Part shown: positions 33,201 to 43,209 of the stretch, piece after piece | Position numbering within the stretch: the stretch's first letter is position 1 | Layout of the letters: the number at the start of each line of letters is the position of its first letter | Assembly (NCBI GenBank): GCA_028554645.1 | Contig: JAQOOI010000021.1 | Location: 2,666,001-2,730,000, forward strand | From: Omphalotus guepiniiformis | Lineage: Eukaryota > Basidiomycota > Agaricomycetes > Agaricales > Omphalotaceae | DNA: 64,000 nt | Direction: 5' to 3' | The notes under the pieces: model-generated | What the model saw: only the letters and a program-made list of their open reading frames with translations | Told to the model about the DNA's origin: nothing | Databases searched by the model: none | Made by a program: the position numbers and the translations under genes

Positions 33201-34278
33201 TGGCAGATGTGCACTCTCATCCTGGTCTGAAGGAAGAGCCTTAAGATCTGACAATGCTAGATCATTGGGGGAATGGTTCTTTGATGATATTATATGCAGA
33301 TGGGGATGTCCGGATGAAGTAGTAACTGATAATGCACCCCAGATGCGAGCTATGCTTAAATGGCTAGAAGATAAATATGGAATTAAAGGAATTACTATAT
33401 CTCCTTACAATTCCCAAGCAAATGGCAAGATTGAGAGAGCCCACTTTGACATTAGAACTGCCTTGGCAAAAGCTACAGGTGGAGATCTAAAGAGATGGTG
33501 GTGGTTTCTCAAACATGTCTTCTGGGCAGATAGAATTACAGCTAGAAAAGGACTTGGATGTTCACCATACTTCCTTGTTACTGGAGCTGAACCTATCCTA
33601 CCCTTGGATATTGTTGAATCTACATGGTTAGTAAAACTTCCAGATAGAATCTTGACATATGAGGAACTTATTGGCTACAGAGCTCAAGCTCTAGCTAAGC
33701 ATAGAACCCATGTGCAGGAGATGATATCTAGAATTGATACAACCAAGAAAGAGACTCTTAGACAATATGAAGAAGAATACAGAAATGTTATCAGAGACTT
33801 TGATTTCAAACCTGGTACACTTATACAAGTCAGAAATACACAAGTTGAGAAGAACTTGGACAGAAAAATGTATCCTAGATACCTGGGACCCATGATTGTA
33901 ATAAGGAGAACCAAAGGGGGATCCTACATTGTGGCCCAGATGGATGGCACAGTACTCAGAGAAAAGGTTGCTGCCTTCAGAGTACTACCCCATGTAGCTA
34001 GATATGAACCAATTCAACTGCCTGAGAACATTCATGAACTTATAGACTTGACTAGTGAACAACTAGAAGAGATGGTCAATGATAACAATGAGCTAGACCC
34101 TGAACTTGAGAGAGATTACATCTTTGACAGTATTCCTCAACTGAGAATTCCTGCTGAAGATGAAGATCTTGATGAGTCCAGTGATGAAGAACTACAATCT
34201 GCAAACGATGCAGATGAAGAGGAACCAGATTGGGACGCTCCAGTCCAGACTAGGTCCCAATCTTCACAAAATAAATGA
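30235..34278 (+). CDS. pol: Pol: reverse transcriptase, RNase H, integrase of the young element
   Basis: 1347 aa from the first ATG; the translated product probably begins upstream by frameshift from protease. The reverse transcriptase includes KKDGKSLRLVHS, FQTPFGPHRLVKLPMGWTN and YIDD (Tyr411). The RNase H has Asp585 in VDTSWMAVGF, Glu in KRELYGL and Asp in VETDASY. Integrase has an HHCC finger (HDHLGHKG ... CQICQNR) and the catalytic triad Asp973 (HVDVF), Asp1032 (TDNAP) and Glu1067 (GKIERAH), with 34 residues between the last two. The end is acidic, and no chromodomain was seen. All motifs are intact. The RT segment LDIFVGYDERLV departs from the usual LDL-SGYHQ pattern. Confidence 0.95.
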   Translation: MDEDGNATIAGYKLPDNELFSEPEKAEAFVFAAESIIRENDIAAADSVRSYLNRSVDSEKKQVFCTWRENLNLNSKEHLDTQNSDLDTCTVLNHTSEPASGTEKRMNKGKKVKREPKPVQSSRPRWSRDKNGNKMARLVTVLASRKYKPVAIKVKPVKATLPAEFRIERKIIGDPLKDMPELPTHPPDFTPGERYSQERKEIVDKNHNEGFLWPEEMKLVHHLMKVQEKAFAWEASEGGTFNTEFFPPVKFPVLPHTPWVERNIPIPPGIYDQVCKMIKDKIDAGVYEPSSSSYRSRWFCVLKKDGKSLRLVHSLEPLNKVTIQHSGIPPATADIARSFSGRACLGLLDIFVGYDERLVDESSRDLTTFQTPFGPHRLVKLPMGWTNSVPIYHDDVTYIFRDEIPHVTKPYIDDVPVKGPVSRYETADGGYETIPENSGIRRFVWEHLQNMNRIVQRMKHAGGTFAGTKAFICVAEGDVVGHHVSYEGEKPVERLAEVVLTCDASKWSEKKDIRSFLGTAGQMRMFIKDYAKKAKPLTILTGDVPFQMGPAELEAVEMIKDGIRNAPALRPIDYDLSTGITLSVDTSWMAVGFQLYQRDPADSKKKFYNWMGSITLNEREARFSQPKRELYGLMLALQQTYYQTYGCRDLTVETDASYIKGMLDKPSSGPNATINRWIEEIRKFHFTLVHIKGTEHKGPDGLSRPPRGTIPTERAASRDSDSFVDEDDGLPVKFRMGDGESEVPFDFEAFKDEIDTRGGYLQEVAKSIDDFEDDLQEALEEERHLNSIRELLAIQHPVSNSMLQFAQTLVIPEGGTEWKHEHPYREDHRSASTKELDEQLGLIKDWYLQGNQPLAHLGETAMKKFISRAVKFFVDRDGRLYRRNDDTGGQHRLVVPKEKRMYMMHAAHDHLGHKGMFATKALIEKRFWWPDLNGDVNWFVKSCQICQNRKLELLKIPPTLTHTPSLFQKIHVDVFKVSPPSNGCKDVVHGRCALSSWSEGRALRSDNARSLGEWFFDDIICRWGCPDEVVTDNAPQMRAMLKWLEDKYGIKGITISPYNSQANGKIERAHFDIRTALAKATGGDLKRWWWFLKHVFWADRITARKGLGCSPYFLVTGAEPILPLDIVESTWLVKLPDRILTYEELIGYRAQALAKHRTHVQEMISRIDTTKKETLRQYEEEYRNVIRDFDFKPGTLIQVRNTQVEKNLDRKMYPRYLGPMIVIRRTKGGSYIVAQMDGTVLREKVAAFRVLPHVARYEPIQLPENIHELIDLTSEQLEEMVNDNNELDPELERDYIFDSIPQLRIPAEDEDLDESSDEELQSANDADEEEPDWDAPVQTRSQSSQNK

Positions 34279-34480
34279 TAAACACACTATATTTGAACAA
34301 AGTACGAGATAGACACTGAAAAAGTGACTACCTAGTTGCAGATGAAAGTAAAAAGTGGGTAACAGTAGTATGCACTACTAAGATAAACATAAAGGGTGTC
34401 TGAAGATGTCCTATACGATGTACCAATACCGTGTAAACTGCCCATAAATGATACTGAGATGTCCAGATGTAACATTAAAG

Positions 34481-35882
34481 TCAGAAAATGTCTGCAGATG
34501 GGAAGGCATGGAAAGGAGCTGGATCATCAGCAGTACCTGGGCCAGACTCCAAGGGACTCTGGTTGGCCCTGTAAGCCTTCTCCTTCTGTCTTCGGAGCAA
34601 TTCCAGACGGGAAAACTCCTTGTAGGCAAATCTGTACTGAGAATGATGATACTGAATGGCATGTTGATGAACACTGAGTTCTGTCTTCAAGAAGTTGGAA
34701 ATTGATTGAAGAACCTCAGGAGAGAAGTGGTCCAAGTCCATGAAAGGGAACAGAGCAGTGATACGAGTCACAATCTCTTCTCCGCTCTCCCGGAGTTTGC
34801 GCTCATCTGCAGGATAATTGAGTTAGATACTCGAAAAAGCCGCAGATTGGGTGACTACTCACGGTCTGTCTCCTCTCTAAGGTTGACGATTGGGTTCTCA
34901 ATCCGAGGCTTCTTCATGACAATCACCTTGTGGGGCTCAGGAATAGGTTCATTCTACATGAACATTTATAGTCAGTACATAAAACTGCATGAATATCTCC
35001 AGATGGAACTAAAAACTTACATCTTTGGGTCCAACTGAGGTAGCCTGAAAAGTTACCAAGGTACATCAGTCAAGAGAAACGAATGAACAGTTCTGAACAT
35101 AAATCTGCTTACCCTTGGAGAAGTAATTACTACTTTTTCCTTGGAAGACTTATGAACTGTGGTAGTAGTGGGAGAACCTTTGGTTTTGTCCTTGCTAGAG
35201 TCCTTGTTATCCTTATTGGGAGCGTGGATCGACGCAGAAAGCCCAAGGGAAGGTCCATCTGCCATCTGAGAAAAGAAAGACCATGTTGGGATTTGAGTTA
35301 GATACTCAGTAACCAAGGAGTTAGATACTTACAGTAACGTCTCCGTCACCAGTAATGACCTCAATCTCTTCATCGTCATCATCGTCATCCTCAATAAGTT
35401 CGGGAGTTTTAGCTGGCTACACACCGATAGGCAGTTAGATACTCGAAATGAGAGGGATGGTCAATAAAAACGTACTTTGCGCTTCTTAGACCCACTGAGA
35501 GTCTCTCTGCGCTTTGCCAAGTCGTCCCGGAAAGCTTTAATGGCGGAGAAAGTGTCAGGTTCACCTACAGATGGAAACTTTTTGACTGCATCTGCGACCA
35601 GATTGACACCTTTGTCGAACAAAGTGAACGCTTCCTCGGACTTAGCAACTGCATATGCAGGCAGAGACTTCTTCTGTAATAAGAAATCAAGTTAGATACT
35701 GGACCTGGAATCAAAGATTGAACATTTACAAGATGACTAGCAAGGGCTGTAATAAGCATCCCAAGCAGTTCAGTATCCGCATCTTTGGCCTCCATGGCTC
35801 CAGTAGCTCGAGAAAGATATCGCTGCGTTGTGGCAACCCACTCAGGACGCTCAGGCCAAGTCTTGGGACCTTTAGGGGCCAT
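34481..35882 (-). CDS. Antisense accessory gene B of the young element
   Basis: Runs opposite to gag-pol, starting MAPKGPKTWPERPEW at 35882 and ending at 34481, with about seven exons. The first exon ends ASHL (35730). Next come KKSLPAYAVAKSEEAF..., a poly-Asp exon (EDDDDDDDEEIEVI), MADGPSLGLSASI..., a short ATSVGPKD exon, NEPIPEPHKVIVMKKPRIENPIVNLREETD, and the last exon with ITALFPFMDLDHFSPEVLQSI. Introns contain the repeated motif GAGTATCTAAC, whose CTAAC sits where a branch point is expected. The homologue at 19904-21193 keeps the same order and the same splice after EETD. No known domain, so function is unknown. Being antisense, its introns are not removed from the genomic RNA. Confidence 0.68.
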
Positions 35883-36722
35883 AACTGTAAAATATAGAGA
35901 TAAAGAAATGATAAAAGTGGAAGGGATGTAGAACCAAGTAATAGATGGTGCTGAGTCGTTCTGAATCTGCGCTGCACCTTTTATATCTGGTCTACCCCGT
36001 CTAAATCTGCACGTTGGTCATTACTCCTATGCTGTTCAAACAGGCACCATGAGGCCTAGCCAGCGTAGCAGATTGATCAACGGGGACGTTGAAGTTACTT
36101 TTACTTGGGGGGAGAGAGCACACAAAGTTGACAAGGCCAAAATTTTGAATTTTTGAAATTTCAAATATCTCAAATCTGGAGATCTAGACAGCTTTGACCG
36201 CAGAGGACTTAGCCGAATAGCATTGCCGAGTAACCGAGAGCTCTCAACCTTGACAGAAAGGACTTATTAAATTCAATGTATCCTCAAAAAGAAACGATAC
36301 TTATTGAAAATTGTGGGCTTAAGTCATTTAAAGAATTGTTTCCCTCTAGAATCGAGTTAGATACTCAACTTGAAGGAGACTCTCAATATGATTTCTTATG
36401 TTTCACACCAGATTCATGCCAAGAAAAATGAAATATGTATTTTTGAGCATAGAAGCTCAGGACTATAATAAGAGATACTTCGACCTATACTACTATAAAG
36501 TAAGTACAGGGAGTATCTACAGAAAAAGCGATGTATAAAATTTTTATATATTTGGGCAACCTGGTGTGTTGAACACCAAGGTCACCCGCGACGAAATACG
36601 AACGGATACGGGAGGTCCCAGCCAAGGGAAGAGAACGACAGATCTGTGAGATTGGGACTGAGAGATGGAGAAAGTAAAGGGAAAAAGGGGTACAAACTAT
36701 GTGCGCACCCGAGCCTTGAAAG
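35883..36722. other. Spacer between antisense genes B and A
   Basis: Holds the upstream region of gene B, the internal polypurine tract at 36096-36119, another GAGTTAGATACTC copy (near 36355) and the 3' flank of gene A. No further coding signal was seen. Confidence 0.5.
36096..36119 (+). other. Internal polypurine tract of the young element
   Basis: ACTTTTACTT followed by GGGGGGAGAGAG, closely matching the tract beside the 3' LTR (39531-39551). It lies about 215 bp upstream of the start of antisense gene B. The older element has the equivalent at 19698-19721. Confidence 0.6.
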
Positions 36723-39247
36723 TCACTCTGAGAGGGGATCGTCCCTCCCAGCTAGTGGACTGCTTTCTGGCACTAAGACCCTGCCTGTCGTCTCCTCCTC
36801 CAGCTCGTCTTCCTTGTCCTCATCCTCTTCGACCGTGACTTGCGAAGCACCGACCGCCTGAGGCGATTCGTCGATGTCAGCTGTAGCAACGGGAGTGGAA
36901 GGAACAAGGGATGGACCAGCTTGCTGCTCGACCTCTGGATCCACCACGACGAAACGACCAGATTCGTTCCTAGCGATATAGCTTGCCCGAGACACCAGGT
37001 TGATGTCCCATCCAAGCGCGGTAGCCAGTAGTTTGAGCTGTTCGTCCGAATAGTCGAATGTCGGGTCGCCAGTCTGAACCTGATGTAAAACGAGACGAGG
37101 ATCGCGACACGGAGCCTTGATATGATCTTGACACTGCAAGATCGTCCGGTGTACCCGTTCCATCGCTCGCATCTGCGCGGAGACGCTGTTCTGCATGTCC
37201 TCGTAGGTGTCGATGAGAATCTGCAACTGCTCAGCTTCCTGAGAGACAACTAAGAAACGAAGAACCTTTAATAAAAGATGTCTAAGGAAATGAAAGGAAT
37301 ACTTACCTGTACTGCCGCTACGAGCCAATGTGTATGAAAGGCATCGCAACTGATCGCTGCCTTCCAAACCGTACGACCAGCTACAGGTATGGTTGTCCTT
37401 TGCACAGGTAGCGCAGCGCCATTCGAAAGTCTTGCTGTTGAACTGAGGACGACACTCCCTACCTTCTGTGTGTGTACCGCCGACGCAGGCAGCACAAATG
37501 GAGTCGCCGAAGAACTAAAAGAGTGACGAAAAGAAAATTTAGCGGGTGTTAATCTCGAGTCAGAGAGAGGCGTACCCGATCGAATGTGCGATTAACGGAA
37601 ACGAGCTGTTGTAAAGTGACAGGACGGCCGTAAGGCCATCCAAAGACAACACGACCTGTAAAAGAACTGTTAAACAAACGCTAGAAAAATGAAAGTGAAG
37701 GATACTTACCAGGTACCTGCTCAAAGTCCTCCTTGGCACGATTCTGCGGCGTACGGCCATCTGAGCGCTAAGGAAGACATTGTCAGTAATAAGAGCTGAA
37801 ATAAAAGAAATGATGAGACTTACGTGGAGATTTGGGGCCTCATGACGGGTGCCCGGGGCTAGAGAAACAGAAGATGTTGCGAAATCGGCGCGAGAAGCCC
37901 ACAAAGGAGCCTCAAAGTCGACGTTGAGATTGACTGGGGCCTTAGCACCCTCAGTCTTGACCAATTTCTCCTCTTCCTTCTTCTCCTCTTCCTCGTCGCT
38001 GGATGCAGGAACAGTAATTGAAGTCGCCTTGGAGCGAGTCTTTCGAGACGCTGGTTCATCGGCAGGCTCTTCCACACGCATCTTCCGAATCTTCGGTTTT
38101 GGCTTGACCACCTGTTTACCCTTGCCCTGTGTAAGAAAACATGAGAAAAGAATAAATAAATCTATAAGGAAACGTACCTTTGAAGCTGCAGCTGCAGGCT
38201 TCTTACCCTCAGAAACGCGAGACTTCTTGACCGGAGGCTCAGAGTTCTCGGACTCGAAGTCAGTATCATCATCGTCGTCGTCGGTCAGCTCAGTAGATTC
38301 GGCCGTGGCTTCAACGTCGGAGATCTTGCGTTTCATCTAAAAATGATAAAATAAGAAGGACCTCTTCAAACAAAAAGAAAAGACATACCGAACGACCCGG
38401 TAAGGGCGTTACACTAGTCTTGGCCTTTGGCTTTGGCTTTGGCTTTGGTTTTGAAATCGGTGCCGAAACCTTCGAAGATTCAGCGCGAGCAACCTTGGCG
38501 GACGAAGCAAGTGTGGCGAGAGGCGGGAGTAAGATCTCATCGTCGTCGTTGTCTTCCTCGAGCTGCGGAGTTTGCTTAAGCTTAGGAAATGGAGGTAGTG
38601 GTTCCCACAAATTGCGAAGCTGTAAAGAGTTAGCAAAAGAAATGAAACCAGTCTGAGAGATACTTACTGTATACTTGAGGCAGAAAGAATCAAGTTTAGC
38701 GCGGTTTAGCCCCCAGGGCGGCACAATAAATGAAGTCAGTTTGGCCTGATGAAGCCATAAAGCGAGATTGCATACAGAAAGAAAAGAACCGGTAAAATAG
38801 TCGGGGAGATGTGTATGTGCTCGCTGGCAGCGATTGAAAGTCAAAGCAACGCGAGTCTGTCAAGATGAGGTTAGCTATAACGAAGATGAAAAGAAATGAT
38901 GCCTACCAAGGCGAGATTCAAATCGTCGAAAGCGGATGTAATGGTCCTCAACCTAAGACCCTTTCCAAACTCCTTGAACGATTGGTCCCGTAGACGTCGG
39001 TCAAAGTCGCCTAGCCTTGAAACGATGGCGGAAAGAGCCTTGTAATCCTCTTCGTTCATGTCTGAGAGCTGTGAGAGGGAAAAGAAAAGAAAGAGGCCGT
39101 CAATTGAGAGCGGTTCTCGAATATATATGTGACACACTGTGAAAAGCAGCGCGTGAGAGAAAGGAATTAAAAAGGACTTACCGGTACCTCGGAAGGCTCC
39201 CTACTGAGAGTAATAGAGGAAGCCAATTGCCTTGAAAAGTCATCCAT
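36723..39247 (-). CDS. Antisense accessory gene A of the young element
   Basis: Multi-exon gene antisense to gag-pol. It starts MDDFSRQLASSITLSREPSE at 39247; after an intron comes LSDMNEEDYKAL. It continues through SFLSVCNLALWLHQAKLT, an acidic and Lys-rich middle (KPKPKPKPK, DDDDDDTDFESE, DEEEEKKEEEK), and FGWPYGRPVTLQQL. A cysteine cluster follows, CAAC-x10-C-x12-CATC-x6-C (about 37500-37390). The last exon starts near QEAEQLQILIDTYEDM, probably coiled, and contains LLATALGWD; the stop is at 36723. All exons stay open. The cysteine spacing resembles fungal Zn2Cys6 clusters but lies mid-protein, so DNA binding is only a suggestion. The homologue at 17123-19211 is decayed. The promoter would lie in or beside the 3' LTR. 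Confidence 0.7.
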
Positions 39248-39530
39248 CGGGGGACGAAGTGAGATGTGAAGAGAAAACGAGAATCACTGTCTGTTTAAGT
39301 CGAAACTTCGACAGAAGTAGATTGCGGGTTTCGCCGAAGTCTGACATTGCCGTCACATGCCGATGTAAATGTATTGACTGGCGATCAATCGAGAAAAGTT
39401 TTGCCTAAAGGCAGTCCGTGAAACGTGATATTGTGATATTGAACAGTACGAAATGCGCTTCTATGACCAATCTGCTAGTAATAATTGTATCTAACTCGAT
39501 TTTGGCCCATCTGGTACGATCGAGGACGAT

Positions 39531-39551
39531 CTTATTTTACTTTGGGGGAGA
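39531..39551 (+). other. 3' polypurine tract of the young element
   Basis: CTTATTTTACTTTGGGGGAGA ends exactly at the first base of the 3' LTR (TGTTGC), as expected for the plus-strand primer. The same T-box plus G-run layout occurs at 36096-36119. Confidence 0.8.
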
Positions 39552-41396
39552 TGTTGCGTCAAAAAGCCTTTCAGTACTGAAATCTATCAGATTGAAGTAA
39601 ATATGGAATGTTCAAGCATTGGAAACTGAACATAAAGGATTAGAGTCACCCCAGACTGCTAGTTAAGACATGAAACATACTTGTACTCACAATACCTAAG
39701 TGTAGTGTTTGCTACAGTACTGAATCTGGTACTAAGCAACTGTGACCAATGGGTTATACAAAGAGATACTAGTTATGCCTCTCCAGATGTGTTGGAATTC
39801 CAATGTTTCATACCAGATTGAGTTGGTCAGACCCACCCTCTAATAACTAGAGACTCTACCAAGTATTGTTGACTGTAATCCAAGGGGTTGATGGATTTTC
39901 ACTTCAATTGAACAACTATCTAAGTCCTTTGGACTGATCAAAAGTTCCAGCTGGTCTTGCTAACTAAGTTGGCACTATAAGATTGAATGCTGAGAATATG
40001 GGCAATCTTGAAGATTGTATTACCAGAGAAATATTGTACATTGAGTACTATGTGGATATAATGTCACTGAGATGAAATGCCAATCTGTGTAATAATGGAA
40101 GTAGATTCAAAAGTTACATCTGCATAAATGAGTTAGATACTCAATACTCATGCTGGAAGGAGTTAGATACTGAAAATGAGTATCTCTCTGGATCTGAGTA
40201 TCTCTCTGAAATTCAGTAACCCTCTGAACTTGATGAAAGACAAAGGCGCTCTAATGGGAGGTCTTAGACGAAACTATGGGATAGAATACTGTCCTAGGAG
40301 AAGCTGAGAGCTATCCTAAACAAGAAATATAGCCTGAGTACAAATCTGACCAAAAAGAGATGTATAGGGGTAAAACTTGAAATGAGCAGTTACTGTACCT
40401 TACTGTGGCTGATAGAAACGATGAAGCATGGTCTAGATAAGCTCTAGAGCTTCTACACAACTCCTAATGCTGCCCTAGTAGAGGAGAATGTGCCAATTTT
40501 GGAGAAACTTATAGGGGACCAGATTTGCAATGCACTAAGGAGAATGTCACCTGTCAGGATACTGGTTGCTATTTACAGGATCTGGACCTTTATTTAGATA
40601 CCCTGGGTACGCCCTAACACACCTAGAACGCGGACAAAGCGATATATTTCTGTTTTTATACCAATCTATACCCAAAGTTCCTACATTTTGACTATCTAAC
40701 TGGAAAATTACCTAGAAAACTACCTAAAAAGAATCCAATCTCTGCTCAATTGATACTTACTTACTTTTGACTCATTTACTGTTCAGATTACTCTTTTAAT
40801 TTCAAGATATATGTTTGATTTTATGATTTAGTATATATAGCTTACAGAGTATCTATTTAGATTTTCTTAAGCAAGTACTGCCCAAAGCTACAAGCCAAAG
40901 CAGGAAAACCTTCTTAGACGAAATATAGCCTGGCTCTTTAGAGTTCAGTTCGAGAAATATCCAGTTGTGAAAACTTCTGTAAAAGTCCCTTGTGGCAGAT
41001 AAATTGAAAGAGATACTGAATCTTTGCTGAAACTGCTGTTCTGTCTGTGCTGAATCTGCCTGCTGAAACTGTCTGTGCTGCATCTGAAACTGTTCCCTGC
41101 ATTGTCTGACCATTGGATCGAGTTTAAACATCGAGATTGATTGTCCTGAATCCCTCCTGAACCCTGAAAACCACCCTTACCTTCTGTCTGAATCTTGTGT
41201 TTTGAGATACCCTCTGCCATTTTTCACCCAGATTGAGATAAAGACATCTGTAACCCTGCAGATTCAAAGTTCAATTGTTGCGTCTAACTGTGCGGAATCT
41301 CTGACAACGCCAGTCACACCTCACCCTACATCATTTTGATTTGAGTTGGATTGTGCTCATTTGAGTATCTCTCTCGTTCATTTCATAGTCACTACA
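39552..41396 (+). repeat. 3' LTR of the young element (1845 bp)
   Basis: Near-identical partner of 24864-26709, one base shorter, ending ACTACA before the target duplication ACGG. Its left edge probably also serves as upstream region for antisense gene A. Confidence 0.92.
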
Positions 41397-41400
41397 ACGG
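41397..41400. repeat. Target-site duplication, right copy (ACGG)
   Basis: Partner of 24860-24863. Confidence 0.8.
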
Positions 41401-41824
41401 AACTCAGCCAGTAAAGTAGCTTTAACTGGTCTAACTTTATCCTTTACAGATTTGTACTTTCCATACACATCTACAAACTCTTTATCCTTTTTCTCTTTTT
41501 CTATGGTACAAGAATTTTCCTCTTGAAACATAGTATCCTTCTTTTCTTTCAACTCTTCTCTCCAACTACAGAACACTTGCTTGTCTTTTCCTCTACTCTT
41601 TATAGTAGTAGAGTTTATATAAGCATCTAGCACTTCTGCAGCTTCTTTATCTTTTTCCACATACTCTTTAGCAGCAAATACAAAAGTTTCTGCCAATTCT
41701 TCTTTCTTAAAAATTTCATCTTCATCAGGTAGTTTATACCCATCCACAAACAATTCCCCATTTTCTTTCAGGCCAACTCTTAGAGCTACCTCTCCCTGAG
41801 GGCCAATCAGATCATAGAGGTCTG
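41401..41824 (-). pseudogene. pol of the older element, 5' part
   Basis: Encodes SDLYDLIGPQGEVA..., MFVDGYKLPDEDEIF and KVRPVKATLLAEF, matching the start of the intact pol (NATIAGYKLPDNELF, KATLPAEF). It is cut off at the insertion site and continues at 24863 downwards. The frame is open within this piece. Confidence 0.8.
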
Positions 41825-43201
41825 AAAATTTACAACCCCTTCTTGTACATCTTTAGGTACCACAGGTGGAGGTCTACAAATCTCTTTAAGAGTAGATCCT
41901 TCTTTTTTCTGTTCAGTTTTAACCCCTCTTCCTCTCAGATAGGTTCCAATAGTACACTTGTAGCCAGAATTTAGATCAGTTATGGTTATCTCTTGACCTC
42001 CATCCTCAAAGTTCTTTATTATACTTTGAGTGTTTACATCAAAAGGTCTACCAAGTAAAACTTGATACAGAGCCTCTTCCACAATATGAACTTGCAAGTA
42101 GACTGTGAAGTCCCCAAATACAAAAGGTACATTTCTAGCCATACCCTTAGTAGGCTTTAAACTTCCATTTGCACTTTGCATGTGAATCACTACATCAGGA
42201 TCCCATGACATTCCAAGTCCCATTTCTACCATTTGATCCATTGATATGATCTGAGAACCACTATCTAGAACAGCTTCCACAGTTCCATCAGAGTTATTGA
42301 TTTTTGGGAATACCACTCTAAGTCCTTCTGATTCTCTAGCCACCAGTATAACTTTATCTTTCTTGTTAGGACCTAGATCTCTAAGAAATTGCTCAACTAC
42401 ATCTTGGTGAACAATAGTACCAGCTTTCAATTCACCAGTATCTTTTGTCAATGTAATGAAAGTCTCCTTTAAAGACCAAACATCCTCAACATTTACTTTC
42501 TTTATTGGTTCCACCTCAGAGTCTATTTGAATAGGATTCAAATCATTCTGATTAGGTTCTATCTGCAAGAAAGCCTTTTCTGCTCTCTCAACAACCCTTC
42601 TATTTCTAGCTTTACTCAAGATAACAGCTCTGATGCCTGGAGACACAGCCATAAGGTCTCCAACTGGAACAGTAATATCCATATTGAAAATCTTTTCTGC
42701 CATTTCCTCTTCTAGACCTGGTTTAGATAATGTAGAAGCATGTCTAAAGTCTCCAATCTTTCTAGCTGTTTCTTTATAAACTATAGCATTCTCTTTATTG
42801 CTTTCTTTCTGAACATTTCTAACTTTTTCAACTACTTCATTTCTAACTTTGTTCAAAGCTTGGTTACTAGGGATAGGATCTCTTTGTAATGGTTCCACTC
42901 TGTCAAATGGTCTTTCTTTAGCAGGTTCAACATTAATCTCTTTTTGACCTGGTTGAATTACCATATCCTTTACAGAAGGATCCATTATATCTTCTTGATC
43001 TCTTAGCAAAGCCTCTTCATTATCCTTTGTTTCTTTCTCTAACTCCTCCATTCTCAATGGTGGAGGTACATACAACCTTTTATCAAATCCTTTAGGCCTT
43101 ATAATTTCTACTTCCATTCTCTTTTTAATACCAACTCTTTGTTTATCCTCAGGGACCTTCTTTGCGGTACTGTACACATTTCTAGTACTAGATCCCATCA
43201 T
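41807..43201 (-). CDS. pro: Protease ORF of the older element
   Basis: 464 aa, intact frame from ATG 43201 (MMGSSTRNV) to 41807. The catalytic motif is LDSGSQIISMD, followed by ALYQVLLGRPFDVNTQS. It is colinear with 28802-30199. The slippery heptamer A AAT TTT at 41831-41825 leads into the pol frame. Although open, it belongs to a dead, truncated element. Confidence 0.8.
   Translation of the reverse strand: MMGSSTRNVYSTAKKVPEDKQRVGIKKRMEVEIIRPKGFDKRLYVPPPLRMEELEKETKDNEEALLRDQEDIMDPSVKDMVIQPGQKEINVEPAKERPFDRVEPLQRDPIPSNQALNKVRNEVVEKVRNVQKESNKENAIVYKETARKIGDFRHASTLSKPGLEEEMAEKIFNMDITVPVGDLMAVSPGIRAVILSKARNRRVVERAEKAFLQIEPNQNDLNPIQIDSEVEPIKKVNVEDVWSLKETFITLTKDTGELKAGTIVHQDVVEQFLRDLGPNKKDKVILVARESEGLRVVFPKINNSDGTVEAVLDSGSQIISMDQMVEMGLGMSWDPDVVIHMQSANGSLKPTKGMARNVPFVFGDFTVYLQVHIVEEALYQVLLGRPFDVNTQSIIKNFEDGGQEITITDLNSGYKCTIGTYLRGRGVKTEQKKEGSTLKEICRPPPVVPKDVQEGVVNFQTSMI
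41825..41831 (-). promoter_or_regulatory. pro-pol -1 frameshift heptamer of the older element
   Basis: On the minus strand codons GTA AAT TTT give A AAT TTT, at the same distance from the protease stop as in the young element. The -1 frame is open into pol. Confidence 0.6.
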
Positions 43202-43209
43202 TGGAACAC

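Larger units (their letters stand above)
24864..41396 (+). mobile_element. Young full-length Ty3/gypsy-type LTR retrotransposon with antisense accessory genes
   Basis: Order: 5' LTR, primer binding site, gag (27219-28793), protease (28802-30199), pol (30235-34278), gene B on the opposite strand (35882-34481), internal polypurine tract, gene A on the opposite strand (39247-36723), 3' polypurine tract, 3' LTR. It is flanked by a 4-bp duplication. The total of about 16.5 kb is very large for a Ty3/gypsy element. The LTRs differ at only about three places seen by eye, and all coding regions are open, so insertion is recent and activity is plausible. Integrase after RNase H places it in the Ty3/gypsy (Metaviridae-like) order; clade not determined. 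It is nested in pol of the related element 15460-43684. Confidence 0.92.

Noticed and set aside
37849..38340. 163-codon plus-strand frame
   Set aside because: Antisense shadow of the acidic/Lys-rich middle of gene A, whose exon chain is supported by its homologue.
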